Source: Acidobacteriaceae bacterium KBS 89 (lineage in GTDB: Bacteria > Acidobacteriota > Terriglobia > Terriglobales > Acidobacteriaceae). Taken from it: 64,000 bases of DNA. The DNA lies in NCBI GenBank assembly GCA_000381605.1, contig KB906757.1, forward strand, positions 248,001 to 312,000, read 5' to 3'. Below, one piece after another: positions 34,197 to 42,356 of the stretch. How positions within the stretch are numbered: position 1 is the first letter of the stretch; each line of letters begins with the position of its first letter. The notes beneath the pieces were generated by a model. That model was not told the DNA's origin. It did not search any database and was given only the letters and a program-made list of their open reading frames with translations. The position numbers were made by a program, and so were the translations under genes.

Positions 34197-35993
34197 TTAG
34201 TGTGGGGGTGGCGGGCGATATGCGTCTTTCTCGGCCTTGCCACTGGGGTCGAGGGGGGCATCGTCTGATTCGTCAGGAGTTGGATGCTCCGTCTTGGGCC
34301 CGACAAAGGGCTGTTTGATTCCTGCTTCGGCCGCAGCCTTGGTGTCGGGCTGGGAGTCACGGACGACGAGGGCGGCCTGGTACTCGGCCACTGCTTTTTC
34401 ACGGTCGGGCATGACGTCGTAGAGCCTGCCGAGGTAGATGTGCGACCAGGCGAGGGTGCGGGGATCCTTCGAGGTGCCGAGGACCTCCTGGAAGTCGCCG
34501 ATAGCGGCGCCGGGTTGACGCTGCATGAGGTTGACGCGAGCGAGGACATAGTGGGCCTGGGCGTGATCGCCGCTAGGGTCGGCGAGGACCTTGTTAGCGA
34601 TATCAGCGGCTCCGGTCAGGTCTCCCTTGTAGATCTTCAGCTCGGCGAGTTGCAGGCCGGTCAACTGTGTCGTCGCGCGACGCAGAACGTCGTGGCTGCC
34701 CTCTGGAAGGAAGACGATCTGCTGATCTTTGTGGCGCTCGTGTTCTACATCCATGCCGTAGACCATCTGGCCCATGTTTTCCCTGAGGCTGATGCCTTCT
34801 TTTTCCATGAAGCCGATCTGACCGTAGAAGTAATCGACGAGAACCCATCCCTGACGCATCGCGAGGTTGATTGCTTTGCGACGCACGGCCTCGGCCTCGC
34901 GGTCATAGTCGCTCATCTCGGCGTTGTAGCGTTCGATTTCAGAGCGTTGTTTGACCTCGGCTGGACGCTGAGGCTTGGTGAGGCCTACATCCATCGTTTG
35001 CGTCTCGATCGCTTTGATGAGGCACTCGGTGATGAGCGGCACGATCTCAGTCTTGTAGGTGTACTCGAGTGGGGCATCCTGTACCGCCCGGAGCAGAGGC
35101 TGGAGGCGCGCCATGGCCTGGGCGCGAGCGTAGACGAGCGGCTCGATCTCGTAGTGGAGATAGATGTGACGGATGTCGTCCATGTGCACGGCGCCGAGCG
35201 GGTTTCCCGAGGGAGACGCGACGACGATGTAGTTGTTCGCGTAGATTCGGGCGTTGGTTGCCGATGGAGCTAGCATGGGCTCAAGCAGGACAAGAAAACG
35301 GCGGCCATCGTAGCTGCTGACCGGCAGCTTGAGATAGATGTTCGTGTTGAGGATCATCTTTGTGAGAGGGGCGTGAACCTTGGCGGTGAGCTCTTCGTAC
35401 TCAGGACGATGTTCGATCCAGAGGGCGTGGAGATGAATGTCTTCGGCGAAGGTGCGGAGGAGGGGGAGAATGTTGACGATCTGAGTGGAATCGGGAGGGA
35501 GCTCGGTTTCGTCGACGGTGGGGGTCAATTCCGGGGGGGGAGAGAGATAAACGGAGAGCGAGATGTATTGGGCGAGGTTGAGACCACCGTCGGCCAAGGT
35601 GTGGCTGCGGACGTAGCTGCAAAGCGCGTCGCGGCTGGTGCGGGCGGCGGCAGAGGCTGCCACCGCAGCGTTGATCTCTTCGCGAATTTTTGCGCGGACA
35701 GGAGTGGAGGCGGCGAGGTCGGAATCATAACCGCAAGTATTGAGAGCCACCGCGATGTAGAAGAGAGGCTCGCTGGTTTCGAGGGTAATGGCGGAACCGC
35801 CGGCCTCCGGCTGCGCGATGCGCGGGGCGGGTTTCGGCGCCTCTTTTACGGGGGTGTCCGGGGTGCTGCTGCTCGAGGAGCTTGGCTCCTGAGCGTTTGC
35901 GAGAATCGCCGATGTGCCAACGAGGGCCGAGGCGAGGAACAGATAGAAGATTACGCGGTGCCGAAGCAAGGACGACTTATCTAGAAAAGACAC
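34197..35993 (-). CDS. exported protein with C-terminal tetratricopeptide repeats
   Basis: A 598-residue protein with a signal peptide (residues 1-35, ending ILANAQE), then a Ser/Pro-rich linker. The central part (residues 60-400) is not a recognised domain; it contains DDIRHIYLHYEIEPL, where HIYLH has the spacing of an HExxH motif without the Glu. Residues 445-560 form TPR-like repeats (AELKIYKGDLTGAADIANKVLADPSGDHAQAHYVLARVNLMQRQPGAAIGDFQEVL and AWSHIYLGRLYDVMPDREKAVAEYQAAL). The C-terminus is Asp/Pro-rich. It precedes rnc and lepB on the same strand with a 53-base gap. Likely periplasmic. Function unknown. Confidence 0.7.
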   Translation of the reverse strand: MSFLDKSSLLRHRVIFYLFLASALVGTSAILANAQEPSSSSSSTPDTPVKEAPKPAPRIAQPEAGGSAITLETSEPLFYIAVALNTCGYDSDLAASTPVRAKIREEINAAVAASAAARTSRDALCSYVRSHTLADGGLNLAQYISLSVYLSPPPELTPTVDETELPPDSTQIVNILPLLRTFAEDIHLHALWIEHRPEYEELTAKVHAPLTKMILNTNIYLKLPVSSYDGRRFLVLLEPMLAPSATNARIYANNYIVVASPSGNPLGAVHMDDIRHIYLHYEIEPLVYARAQAMARLQPLLRAVQDAPLEYTYKTEIVPLITECLIKAIETQTMDVGLTKPQRPAEVKQRSEIERYNAEMSDYDREAEAVRRKAINLAMRQGWVLVDYFYGQIGFMEKEGISLRENMGQMVYGMDVEHERHKDQQIVFLPEGSHDVLRRATTQLTGLQLAELKIYKGDLTGAADIANKVLADPSGDHAQAHYVLARVNLMQRQPGAAIGDFQEVLGTSKDPRTLAWSHIYLGRLYDVMPDREKAVAEYQAALVVRDSQPDTKAAAEAGIKQPFVGPKTEHPTPDESDDAPLDPSGKAEKDAYRPPPPH

Positions 35994-36066
35994 GATAGGG
36001 ATTCGACGCTCCCATAAAGTTTAAGGGAGCAATGGGCGCAGTGGCAAACTGACAGGCGCGCCCGGA

Positions 36067-36750
36067 CTAGCCGTGGACTGAGATTCCGGAGAAGGTAAGG
36101 ACCACGCGGCCACGCACGGGGGCGCCAAAGACGCTGGCCGGCTCGTAGACGCTCATCAGGAGCTGATCGAGGACCTGACTGTGGACGGCCGGATCGTCCG
36201 GGCCGGAGACAATGTTGTAGTCGTAGACACGACCTTGGGCGTTGACATAGGCTTCGACGACGATGACTGAGTCGTGATCGGTGAGGATGGCCCGGGGGTT
36301 GTCGACCGAGTAGAGATAGTGGGGGGCGGTCATGGCACCCAAGGGCTCGTCGTTCGCCATTACGGGCTCCGGCGCGGCGACCATCCCGAGGAGAAGTCCA
36401 ATGCCTCCAACGAGAATGACGGCTCCTGCAAATCCAGCGGAGACCTGAACCAACATCGGGCGGATGGCGTTGTCCCATTTCAAGGCCATGGAGTCGAGCC
36501 AACTTGATTTTCTTCGGGCCTGCTCGTGAGAGATAGCCAGCCTGAGTTTGAGGCCCAGGTCGGCAGGGGCCTTTGCCGGGCCGAGGGTGGCCAGCGACTG
36601 TTGCACGGCACGCATGGCGGCGAATTCTTGCGTACAGGGGGCGCAGGTATCAAGATGCCGGGCGATTTGCTGCATATGTTTTCCACTAACCGCGCCGTCG
36701 AGGTAGGCGGAGAAGGAAGATTGGCACTTCTGACAGATTTGAGGGATCAT
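36067..36750 (-). CDS. zinc-finger anti-sigma factor with TonB-like C-terminus
   Basis: A 227-residue protein. Residues 3-45 are a zf-HC2 anti-sigma zinc domain with His32, Cys36 and Cys39 in RHLDTCAPC plus an extra CQKC at 6-9. A single membrane helix spans about 96-118. The periplasmic part (residues 140-227) has VIVVEAYVNAQGRVYDYNIVSGP and GRVVLTFSGISVHG, which resembles the energy-transducing TonB C-terminal fold. Its start overlaps the sigma gene stop by 4 bases. It should hold the sigma factor inactive until a signal arrives at the envelope. Confidence 0.85.
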   Translation of the reverse strand: MIPQICQKCQSSFSAYLDGAVSGKHMQQIARHLDTCAPCTQEFAAMRAVQQSLATLGPAKAPADLGLKLRLAISHEQARRKSSWLDSMALKWDNAIRPMLVQVSAGFAGAVILVGGIGLLLGMVAAPEPVMANDEPLGAMTAPHYLYSVDNPRAILTDHDSVIVVEAYVNAQGRVYDYNIVSGPDDPAVHSQVLDQLLMSVYEPASVFGAPVRGRVVLTFSGISVHG

Positions 36751-37451
36751 CGCGTCACCACTTCCTTGGACGTCTCTGCTGAAGGATACGACGCATTTAT
36801 TACGGGAGGGATAACACTTTCGATACTGAGCAAGGCGCGCAGAGCTGAGCGGCCGCGGGTGAGCCTGGACTTGACTGTGCCTAGGTTAACGTTCAGGATT
36901 TCGGCGATCTCTTCGTAGGCAAAGCCTTCTATTTCGCGAAGGATGACGACGGTGCGGAAGGCCTCGGGAAGCCGGCGGAGAGCAGCTTCGACTCGTTCCC
37001 GAACCTCGGCCTGGGCTGCGTGGTCGAAAGGCGAATCGGAGCGGTCTGCAAGGGTTGCACCTAGACAGAGGCCGTTGCTTTCATCGTCCGAATCTGACTC
37101 GTAAGGCGAGTCGATGGTGATCTCCTGCCTTTTGTGACGGGACCACCAGCGTCTCTGATTGGACGCCTCACGGAGAGCGATGCGGTAGAGCCAGGTGCGC
37201 AGACTCGCCTCGCCATGGAAGCCGCGAATGCTGCGAAAGACCTTGATGAAGACTTCCTGGGTGATGTCGGCGGCGTCGGCGGGATCATTGAGGCTGCGCG
37301 CGATCAGCGAATAGAGCGGCTGATGATATTGCGCGATGAGCACACCAAAGGCCTGCTCGGACCCGGCTTTGAGGTCGGCGACAAGAGCGGCATCTTCGGT
37401 CGTGATGCCAATCGCGCTGGCTAGATTTCCCACTATCGTGCCCGCCTGCAT
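36747..37451 (-). CDS. ECF-family RNA polymerase sigma factor (RpoE/SigW type)
   Basis: A 234-residue sigma factor. Region 2 (about 30-105): FGVLIAQYHQPLYSLIARSLNDPADAADITQEVFIKVFRSIRGFHGEASLRTWLYRIALREASNQRR. Region 4 (about 155-205): ALRRLPEAFRTVVILREIEGFAYEEIAEILNVNLGTVKSRLTRGRSALRALL. A 40-residue acidic linker joins them. It is coupled to a zinc-finger anti-sigma factor downstream. Probably autoregulated. The 210 bases between it and the tRNA-Ala gene hold its promoter and nothing else seen. Confidence 0.93.
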   Translation of the reverse strand: MQAGTIVGNLASAIGITTEDAALVADLKAGSEQAFGVLIAQYHQPLYSLIARSLNDPADAADITQEVFIKVFRSIRGFHGEASLRTWLYRIALREASNQRRWWSRHKRQEITIDSPYESDSDDESNGLCLGATLADRSDSPFDHAAQAEVRERVEAALRRLPEAFRTVVILREIEGFAYEEIAEILNVNLGTVKSRLTRGRSALRALLSIESVIPPVINASYPSAETSKEVVTR

Positions 37452-37661
37452 ACCGGGTGTCCTCTACAGTACGACTTTGGTGAAGCCCGTTGCAAATTAC
37501 TCAGCCGCGAGGGTTCAATCGATAGGTCATAACAGCGCCTGCGCAGGCCGAGTGCTCGCTCACTCTATTACCTTTAGACACCGGGTGATACCGGATAAGT
37601 TCCCGGCACGTTGACGAATGTGCTGCGGTCATCCAGAATAGAAAGAGTCCTTCCTAAGAGT

Positions 37662-37737
37662 GGGCCTGTGGCGCAGCTGGGAGCGCGCTTCCATGGCATG
37701 GAAGAGGTCATCGGTTCGATCCCGATCAGGTCCACCA
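37662..37737 (+). tRNA. tRNA-Ala(GGC)
   Basis: A 76-base cloverleaf with encoded CCA. Acceptor GGGCCTG pairs with CAGGTCC (one G-U), D-arm GCGC/GCGC, anticodon stem CTTCC/GGAAG with loop ATGGCAT giving anticodon GGC, T-arm ATCGG/CCGAT with TTCGATC loop. Its 3' part serves as the attachment site of the island that follows. Confidence 0.93.
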
Positions 37738-37739
37738 AT
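37693..37739 (+). repeat. attachment site attL (tRNA-Ala 3' part)
   Basis: The 47 bases from the anticodon loop to two bases past the CCA recur exactly at 47057-47103. The bases on either side of the match differ. The integrase gene ends 30 bases to the right, as is usual for an attL. Confidence 0.9.
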
Positions 37740-37768
37740 CAACCCCCTCCATATCAATGGTTTAACTG

Positions 37769-38944
37769 TCAGCCCTCCGTGCCGGTCTCTGACACGATAG
37801 GTGCTAATAGGTGCTGAGGCTTTTTCTGGCTCTCCGGCAGCATCATCTGGACGACCTGTGCATTGGCATCTCGTTTCTGTTGAGACACAGCGCGAGTGTA
37901 AATATCCAGCGTCGTTCTGGAGTTAGCGTGCCTGAGCAGTTCCTGAGCCACCTTTACGTCTACCCCCATAGCCCGCAGGTTGGTGGCCAGCGAGTGGCGG
38001 AAATTGTGCCACCCGATTTGCTTTCCAACAATGCCAGCTCTCTCTAGTGCCGGCCTGATGCTCCTCTTCAACAGGCTGTCTGGACTAAGCGGTTTGGTGC
38101 CGTTGAGCCTGACTGACGGGAAGAGGAAGTCCGAAGGTTCCTTGTACGGTGATTTCTCCCGCCACTCCAGAAGTGCTACTAGCACGACCGGATGAAGTGG
38201 AACAGGACGCCTCGAGCACTCCGTCTTCGTCTCCCCGAACCGGTTACGGACACAGGAGCGAAGAACATTCACTTCCATGGTTGTCTTATTTACATCTGCC
38301 CAGGTCAGCGCGATCATCTCTGACCGACGCAGGCCTGTACTGCCAGCCAACATCACCATCGCCCGGTCTCTGATGGAAAGTTGTGCCACCAGATCCCGGA
38401 ACTCTTGAGGGCTCAGGACGTCCTTCTCCCTGAGCCGCTTGGATGAAGTACGAACCTTGCTGATGGGGTTGAAGGTAAGCCACTGGTGGCGGATAGCGTG
38501 AGAATAAAGAACGGAGAACGTGCTCTTTATCTTGGTCTTTGATGCAGGTGCAAGTTTCAAACCATCGAGCCAGGATTCGACCTCCACGGTTCGGACTGAA
38601 GAGAGCTTGTGACTACCCCATCGTGGTTCGATATAGCGCTTCGTCAGAATCAGATGGTTCTCCTGACTGGCGTAGGCCTTTCTGGTCAGTTCGTGCTCTC
38701 TGTAATGAGCAAGAAGTTCCAGTACCGTCTGCGGTACCCGGACTTCGGAGTTGATGTTGACTCGAAGTGCGGCCACTGCCTTTTCGGCATCGCGCTTCGA
38801 AGGCAGTTCAGCGACCGTTCCAATAATCTGCCTGCGGTACTTCCTCTTGCCGTCTTTCTCTTCGTAGTATCGGAGGACCCATACATCTGAGGTGCCCTGC
38901 CGCAGTTCCTTGAGGAGGCTTCCCCTCTGGAACCGGTTGCTCAC
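37769..38944 (-). CDS. int: tyrosine-recombinase integrase of the island
   Basis: A 391-residue phage-type integrase. The N-terminal part (residues 1-70) includes WVLRYYEEKDGKRKYRRQIIG, an arm-binding AP2-like domain. A SAM-like core-binding domain spans about 75-165. The catalytic domain has Arg in GSTGLRRSEMIALTW, HNFRHSLATNL, LLRHANSRTTLDIYTRAV with the last His and nucleophile Tyr. The start is taken as GTG at 38944, where GTGA overlaps the stop of the excisionase-like gene. A longer frame to 39028 would run inside that gene. It most likely recombines the tRNA-Ala sites. Confidence 0.9.
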   Translation of the reverse strand: MSNRFQRGSLLKELRQGTSDVWVLRYYEEKDGKRKYRRQIIGTVAELPSKRDAEKAVAALRVNINSEVRVPQTVLELLAHYREHELTRKAYASQENHLILTKRYIEPRWGSHKLSSVRTVEVESWLDGLKLAPASKTKIKSTFSVLYSHAIRHQWLTFNPISKVRTSSKRLREKDVLSPQEFRDLVAQLSIRDRAMVMLAGSTGLRRSEMIALTWADVNKTTMEVNVLRSCVRNRFGETKTECSRRPVPLHPVVLVALLEWREKSPYKEPSDFLFPSVRLNGTKPLSPDSLLKRSIRPALERAGIVGKQIGWHNFRHSLATNLRAMGVDVKVAQELLRHANSRTTLDIYTRAVSQQKRDANAQVVQMMLPESQKKPQHLLAPIVSETGTEG

Positions 38945-39216
38945 GCAACTCTCCGTAGGGTGGTGGTTTCGCGACCATTGGATTGAGATTCGACCCAGGC
39001 CAGCAATTCGTGTTTGAAGAAGCGCCAAATGCGGCGGCGACCTTCACCAAGTGGGTGGGCTGGCACATAGCCGGCCCGCGCCCATCGGATCAAGGTCCGG
39101 TGATCCATAAGCAATACCAGAGCGGCCTCAGCTGGGGTCAGCAAATTTGGTGCGGTTGGGGGGCAGTCCGACGACCTAGCCGGCTGCGGCATCAATTTCA
39201 GTGCTTCCTTAGACAT
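38941..39216 (-). CDS. excisionase-like helix-turn-helix protein
   Basis: A 91-residue protein. LLTPAEAALVLLMDHRTLIRWARAGYVPAHPLGEGRRRIWRFFKHELLAWVESQ is the MerR/excisionase-type winged helix. The start at 39216 (MSKEAL) has a GGAACAG upstream; the longer frame to 39345 lacks support. It is coupled to the integrase by a GTGA overlap, so it should serve as a recombination directionality factor or as a repressor of the integrase. Confidence 0.8.
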   Translation of the reverse strand: MSKEALKLMPQPARSSDCPPTAPNLLTPAEAALVLLMDHRTLIRWARAGYVPAHPLGEGRRRIWRFFKHELLAWVESQSNGRETTTLRRVA

Positions 39217-39364
39217 TGTGCTGTTCCTTTTCATTCGGTTATATCGGGCCATACCGATGGTTAAGGTTGACCTGATGGACCTGCTTACGCCATCAGGTGA
39301 ATTCCTGATCTGCCCGTTTCTATCAGTCGGGAATCGCGTTGCCAAAGCTCATCGTCAACGAGTT

Positions 39365-40276
39365 TTACTGTCGCCGGAATTCCATTGCACTGTGATAGCC
39401 GCGAGCGAGTGTGGTGGCGTTGAGCTCGAAGTACCCAGCAGTCGTAGAGAGACTGCTATGTCCCATCAGGTCTCTCAAGACCATGCTGTTGATATTGGCG
39501 TTCGCCAAGTTGGTAGCGTAGGTGTGGCGCAGCCGATGGACATTGATGTGAGGGACACCGAGCCGCTTGCACCAAATCCGTAACGTGTATTGAATCGCCG
39601 CCACGGACATTCGCTGCTTGCGTTCCGACAAGAACAACGCCGGATGATCGTCTTTACGAGCGGCTAGATACTGGCCATATAGACGGAGTGTCTCGTCATC
39701 TACATAAAACTTACGGCGCTTCCCGCCTTTCCCCACAACTTCTCCAGCCCCGGTGATCCGATCGCGGCCGATCTCGTCCTCCTCAAGGACGAATTCGATG
39801 GTGTTGCGGTCAAGCGAGTGCATCTCTGAGACCCGAAGTCCAGTCGCAAGGAACAGGCCGACCAAGATTCGGTCGCGTAGCACGGTGATCCCATCGAGTA
39901 GCTTCTCGATCGTCATATCGTCAACGGGCTTCGGCTGGTTGTTCCGCTTCCAGCGGCGAACCAAATCGTCGAGTGGATTTCTGAGCTTCGGATTTGAGGT
40001 TGCTCGAACATAGTCGATATAACTGGACACAGCTGCCAGTCGTCGTGAGATCGACGATTCCGCGAGACCGGACCGGCCAAAGCGTGAATTCTCCTGCTGC
40101 CGCATATGCTCTATGAACTGGTTGATGACTGCGTGATCAACTTGGGTAAGCCGTCGAATTCCGGTCCGATCTAAAAACCTCTGGAACATCTTGAGGTCAC
40201 TTCGATAGGCAGTGATTGTCCGCGGACTGCAGTTTTTGTTGGTCCTCCAATGAGCGAGGAAGGGTTCAAAGTCCAT
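39365..40276 (-). CDS. XerC/XerD-like tyrosine recombinase
   Basis: A 303-residue recombinase of compact Xer size. The N-terminal core-binding domain reads FLAHWRTNKNCSPRTITAYRSDLKMFQRFLDRTG. The catalytic motifs are ATGLRVSEMHSLD, VHRLRHTYATNLANANI, LMGHSSLSTTAGYFELN with nucleophile Tyr, all intact. The ATG at 40276 (MDFEPF) is used: AGAGG lies upstream, and a longer frame to 40381 would run through the inverted repeat at 40351-40384. The catalytic lysine region is VVGKGGKRRKFYV. A second-site function on the island, distinct from integration at the tRNA, is possible. Confidence 0.88.
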   Translation of the reverse strand: MDFEPFLAHWRTNKNCSPRTITAYRSDLKMFQRFLDRTGIRRLTQVDHAVINQFIEHMRQQENSRFGRSGLAESSISRRLAAVSSYIDYVRATSNPKLRNPLDDLVRRWKRNNQPKPVDDMTIEKLLDGITVLRDRILVGLFLATGLRVSEMHSLDRNTIEFVLEEDEIGRDRITGAGEVVGKGGKRRKFYVDDETLRLYGQYLAARKDDHPALFLSERKQRMSVAAIQYTLRIWCKRLGVPHINVHRLRHTYATNLANANINSMVLRDLMGHSSLSTTAGYFELNATTLARGYHSAMEFRRQ

Positions 40277-40350
40277 GAGGGACCTCTTGTTTTTGAAACA
40301 TGTAACTCCTTTGTGATGAGCAGCTTGGCTCGATTGCGTGTTCGGGATTG

Positions 40351-40384
40351 AACGTGAAGTGTAACTCGGATTACACTTCACGTT
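40351..40384. repeat. perfect 14-6-14 inverted repeat between two recombinase genes
   Basis: Half-site AACGTGAAGTGTAA, spacer CTCGGA, then the exact reverse complement of the half-site. No T-run lies on either side, so it is a poor terminator candidate. Two arms with a 6-base spacer is the layout of tyrosine-recombinase core sites (loxP is 13-8-13; Xer dif sites have about 11-bp arms with a 6-bp centre). It lies 75 bases upstream of the Xer-like gene start. It could also be an operator. Confidence 0.85.
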
Positions 40385-40409
40385 CCGTAACCCATTGAAT
40401 CAATTGCAG

Positions 40410-41822
40410 TTATCCGGCACGCTTCAGGTGATTTAGGTATTCTTCGAAGGTCATCGACTTCTTCGTCGGCTTCGAGTGTTTCTTCTCCCGACTCAGGCGC
40501 ATGGCCTCGTCGTACCCGCGCCGGGCAAGGTCCGGATCGATCTCGGTGTAGCCCGCCATAGCTTCAGCCGTCTTCCAACCGCCCTGCGCCATGATCACGT
40601 TAACGTCCGCACCCGCTGATGCCAGGTTTGAGGCCATCGTGTGACGAAGGCGGTGAGTAGACCACTTGTCGAAGCCCGTTTCGTGAATCCGCTTCCCACG
40701 ATAGGTTTTGCAAAGAGTCTGGCGGAACTCATTCCTCAGCGACTCATGGCGGCTCGCATTTCCCCGCCGGTTGTGAAGAAGGTTGTCGTGCCCGCAATCC
40801 GGGTCGCGCTCCCGCATCCACTCCTCGTAATACTTCACGGTCAGATCGGAGAAGAACGCCCAGCGTACTGTATCGGTCTTATTGGGAGTGCCAACGAAGA
40901 GACGACGGCCCTTCAGATCGATGTCCCGAATGCTGAGGCGACTGATCTCCCCGATTCGCAGGCCGGCTTCATTGGCGATAGCTGCGGCCAACCGCAGGCG
41001 GGCGCTTCCCCTTTCTTCAAGGAGCTGCCACATCAATTCGGTCTCCGTCTGCTTCATCGGCCGAGGAGTCCCCTTCGGCTGCCGCTTGTAATGAAGAAGG
41101 GAGACAACGGGATTACCATTCTTCCGCTTCTTGTTGGCGATCGCCCACTTAAAGAACGTACTGATAAACGACACGTCCTTAGTTACAGTGCGCCGTCCGG
41201 CCTTCTCGCCCCACCTCTGGAAGTCGGTGATTGTCTTGGGATCCACGTCCTCAATGGAGTCGATACCCGTCTCGTTCAGGAATACAAAGAACGGGCCGAT
41301 GGCCTTCCGTACGGTCTGCTGCTCCTTGTAATGGAGCTTTGCATAACCCTCCAGATACTCGACGACCAAGTCGTAGTAACCTCCGGAAGTAGTGATGACG
41401 TACTGCTCGTGCAAGTAATTTCCGTAGTGCTGCAGCGACTTGAAGTACAGACCATTCATGGTCTTCCTCTCGGCTCGGCCCAGGAATTCCTCACTGCATC
41501 CGCAACCGCAAGTCAGAAGACGATTGCCCTTGGTCAGCCGCCTTATCCAGCATTCTCCGCAACACGTGAAGAAGTCGGCCCTATTGTCATAGCGACCTTC
41601 TGGGACGAAGTTGGGGCAGTCTGGCCCCTCACATTTATGCTCACCGGCCTTGATGTAGCGCCAGTACTTTGTATCCCTGACGACGACAGCACACTTTGGT
41701 TTGCCACAAAAGCGATGCCGCGCCCCCGGCCAAGTCTCATGTGCTGGCAAGGGATCCTTGCACTCAGGGCATAACCGTTCACCGTCCTTGTAAACCCTCA
41801 TCAGCTTCTGGTATGGCTTCAA
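40410..41822 (-). CDS. tyrosine recombinase with Cys-rich zinc-ribbon N-terminus
   Basis: A 470-residue protein. Residues 15-115 hold at least eleven Cys in CxxC-like pairs (CPECKDP, FCGKPKC, CEGPDC, CCGECW, CGCGC), which is unusual for a recombinase. Core-binding and catalytic domains follow: EAGLRIGEISRLS, STHRLRHTMASNLASAGADV, GGWKTAEAMAGYTEI. The second catalytic His of LGH is Trp, as in Cre. The start is TTG at 41822 with a strong GGAGG 6 bases upstream, and TTGA overlaps the stop of the preceding small HTH gene. Confidence 0.85.
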   Translation of the reverse strand: MKPYQKLMRVYKDGERLCPECKDPLPAHETWPGARHRFCGKPKCAVVVRDTKYWRYIKAGEHKCEGPDCPNFVPEGRYDNRADFFTCCGECWIRRLTKGNRLLTCGCGCSEEFLGRAERKTMNGLYFKSLQHYGNYLHEQYVITTSGGYYDLVVEYLEGYAKLHYKEQQTVRKAIGPFFVFLNETGIDSIEDVDPKTITDFQRWGEKAGRRTVTKDVSFISTFFKWAIANKKRKNGNPVVSLLHYKRQPKGTPRPMKQTETELMWQLLEERGSARLRLAAAIANEAGLRIGEISRLSIRDIDLKGRRLFVGTPNKTDTVRWAFFSDLTVKYYEEWMRERDPDCGHDNLLHNRRGNASRHESLRNEFRQTLCKTYRGKRIHETGFDKWSTHRLRHTMASNLASAGADVNVIMAQGGWKTAEAMAGYTEIDPDLARRGYDEAMRLSREKKHSKPTKKSMTFEEYLNHLKRAG

Positions 41823-42022
41823 GCGACCCTCCTTGCCGCCGTCATCTTGTAGGCGTCGATCAGTTGGAAAAGGTCCTTGGAATCGAACCTTTCCTCGCCG
41901 GCGATCCTGATGGGCAGGATCTGCCGTGTGTCTACTAGCTGCTGGACCTTCTCCTCCGGGAGCTGCAGCAGGGAGACGATCTCCCCACGCAGCAGTAGCC
42001 GGCGTTCGTGTTGCATTTGCAT
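41819..42022 (-). CDS. small DNA-binding (excisionase-like) protein
   Basis: A 67-residue protein: LLRGEIVSLLQLPEEKVQQLVDTRQILPIRIAGEERFDSKDLFQLIDAYK has the helix-turn-helix-wing order of MerR/excisionase-type proteins. The ATG at 42022 (MQMQHE) has AGGAGAAGG directly upstream; an ATG 6 bases later is an alternative. It is coupled by TTGA to the zinc-ribbon recombinase. Likely its directionality partner or regulator. Confidence 0.7.
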   Translation of the reverse strand: MQMQHERRLLLRGEIVSLLQLPEEKVQQLVDTRQILPIRIAGEERFDSKDLFQLIDAYKMTAARRVA

Positions 42023-42188
42023 ATGCCTTCTCCTGGTCAAACCTTCAGCCAGAAGTGACCCGCTCCACAGCTCCGTCCGACGCTTGGGTCGCGGCCGGCG
42101 AACGTGGTCTCATCTGACTGCGCTGAGAATTGCATCCCAGAGCGGTCGAGCCATCGGCATAGCTAAATTGCTGGGCTTTTTTGCAGAA

Positions 42189-42356
42189 TCAGGACGCCGG
42201 GGGAGGCAGAAGCCGACAGTCGATGGCGGGAAACTCGACAAGATCTCCAGGCCTTCGCAATAATCGCCACAGCGCCAGTTCCAGAAGTTGGGTAGCTAGG
42301 ATGAGAAGGAGCAAGGGAAGTATTAAACCCAGCAGTCGAATCAGGATTGGTCGCAA
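42189..42356 (-). CDS. possible 55-residue membrane protein with TTG start
   Basis: An open frame from TTG at 42356 to TGA at 42189. It begins (M)RPILIRLLGLILPLLLL, followed by ILATQLLELALWRLLRR and a Pro-rich tail. AAGGGG lies 7 bases upstream of the TTG. A single hydrophobic stretch of about 20-25 residues with basic flanks would be a small inner-membrane peptide, perhaps a toxin-like or helper peptide. The only support is composition and the ribosome site. The surrounding 42023-42567 region otherwise holds no gene. Confidence 0.35.
   Translation of the reverse strand: MRPILIRLLGLILPLLLLILATQLLELALWRLLRRPGDLVEFPAIDCRLLPPPAS

Noticed and set aside
40351-40384. Inverted repeat as a rho-independent terminator
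   Set aside because: No T-run on either strand, low GC in the stem and a position upstream of a gene start rather than directly after a stop on the strand concerned.
37769-41822. RIT (recombinase-in-trio) element
   Set aside because: The three recombinases are not contiguous overlapping genes of the RitA/B/C type. HTH genes and a 133-base gap with an inverted repeat separate them, and domain layouts differ.
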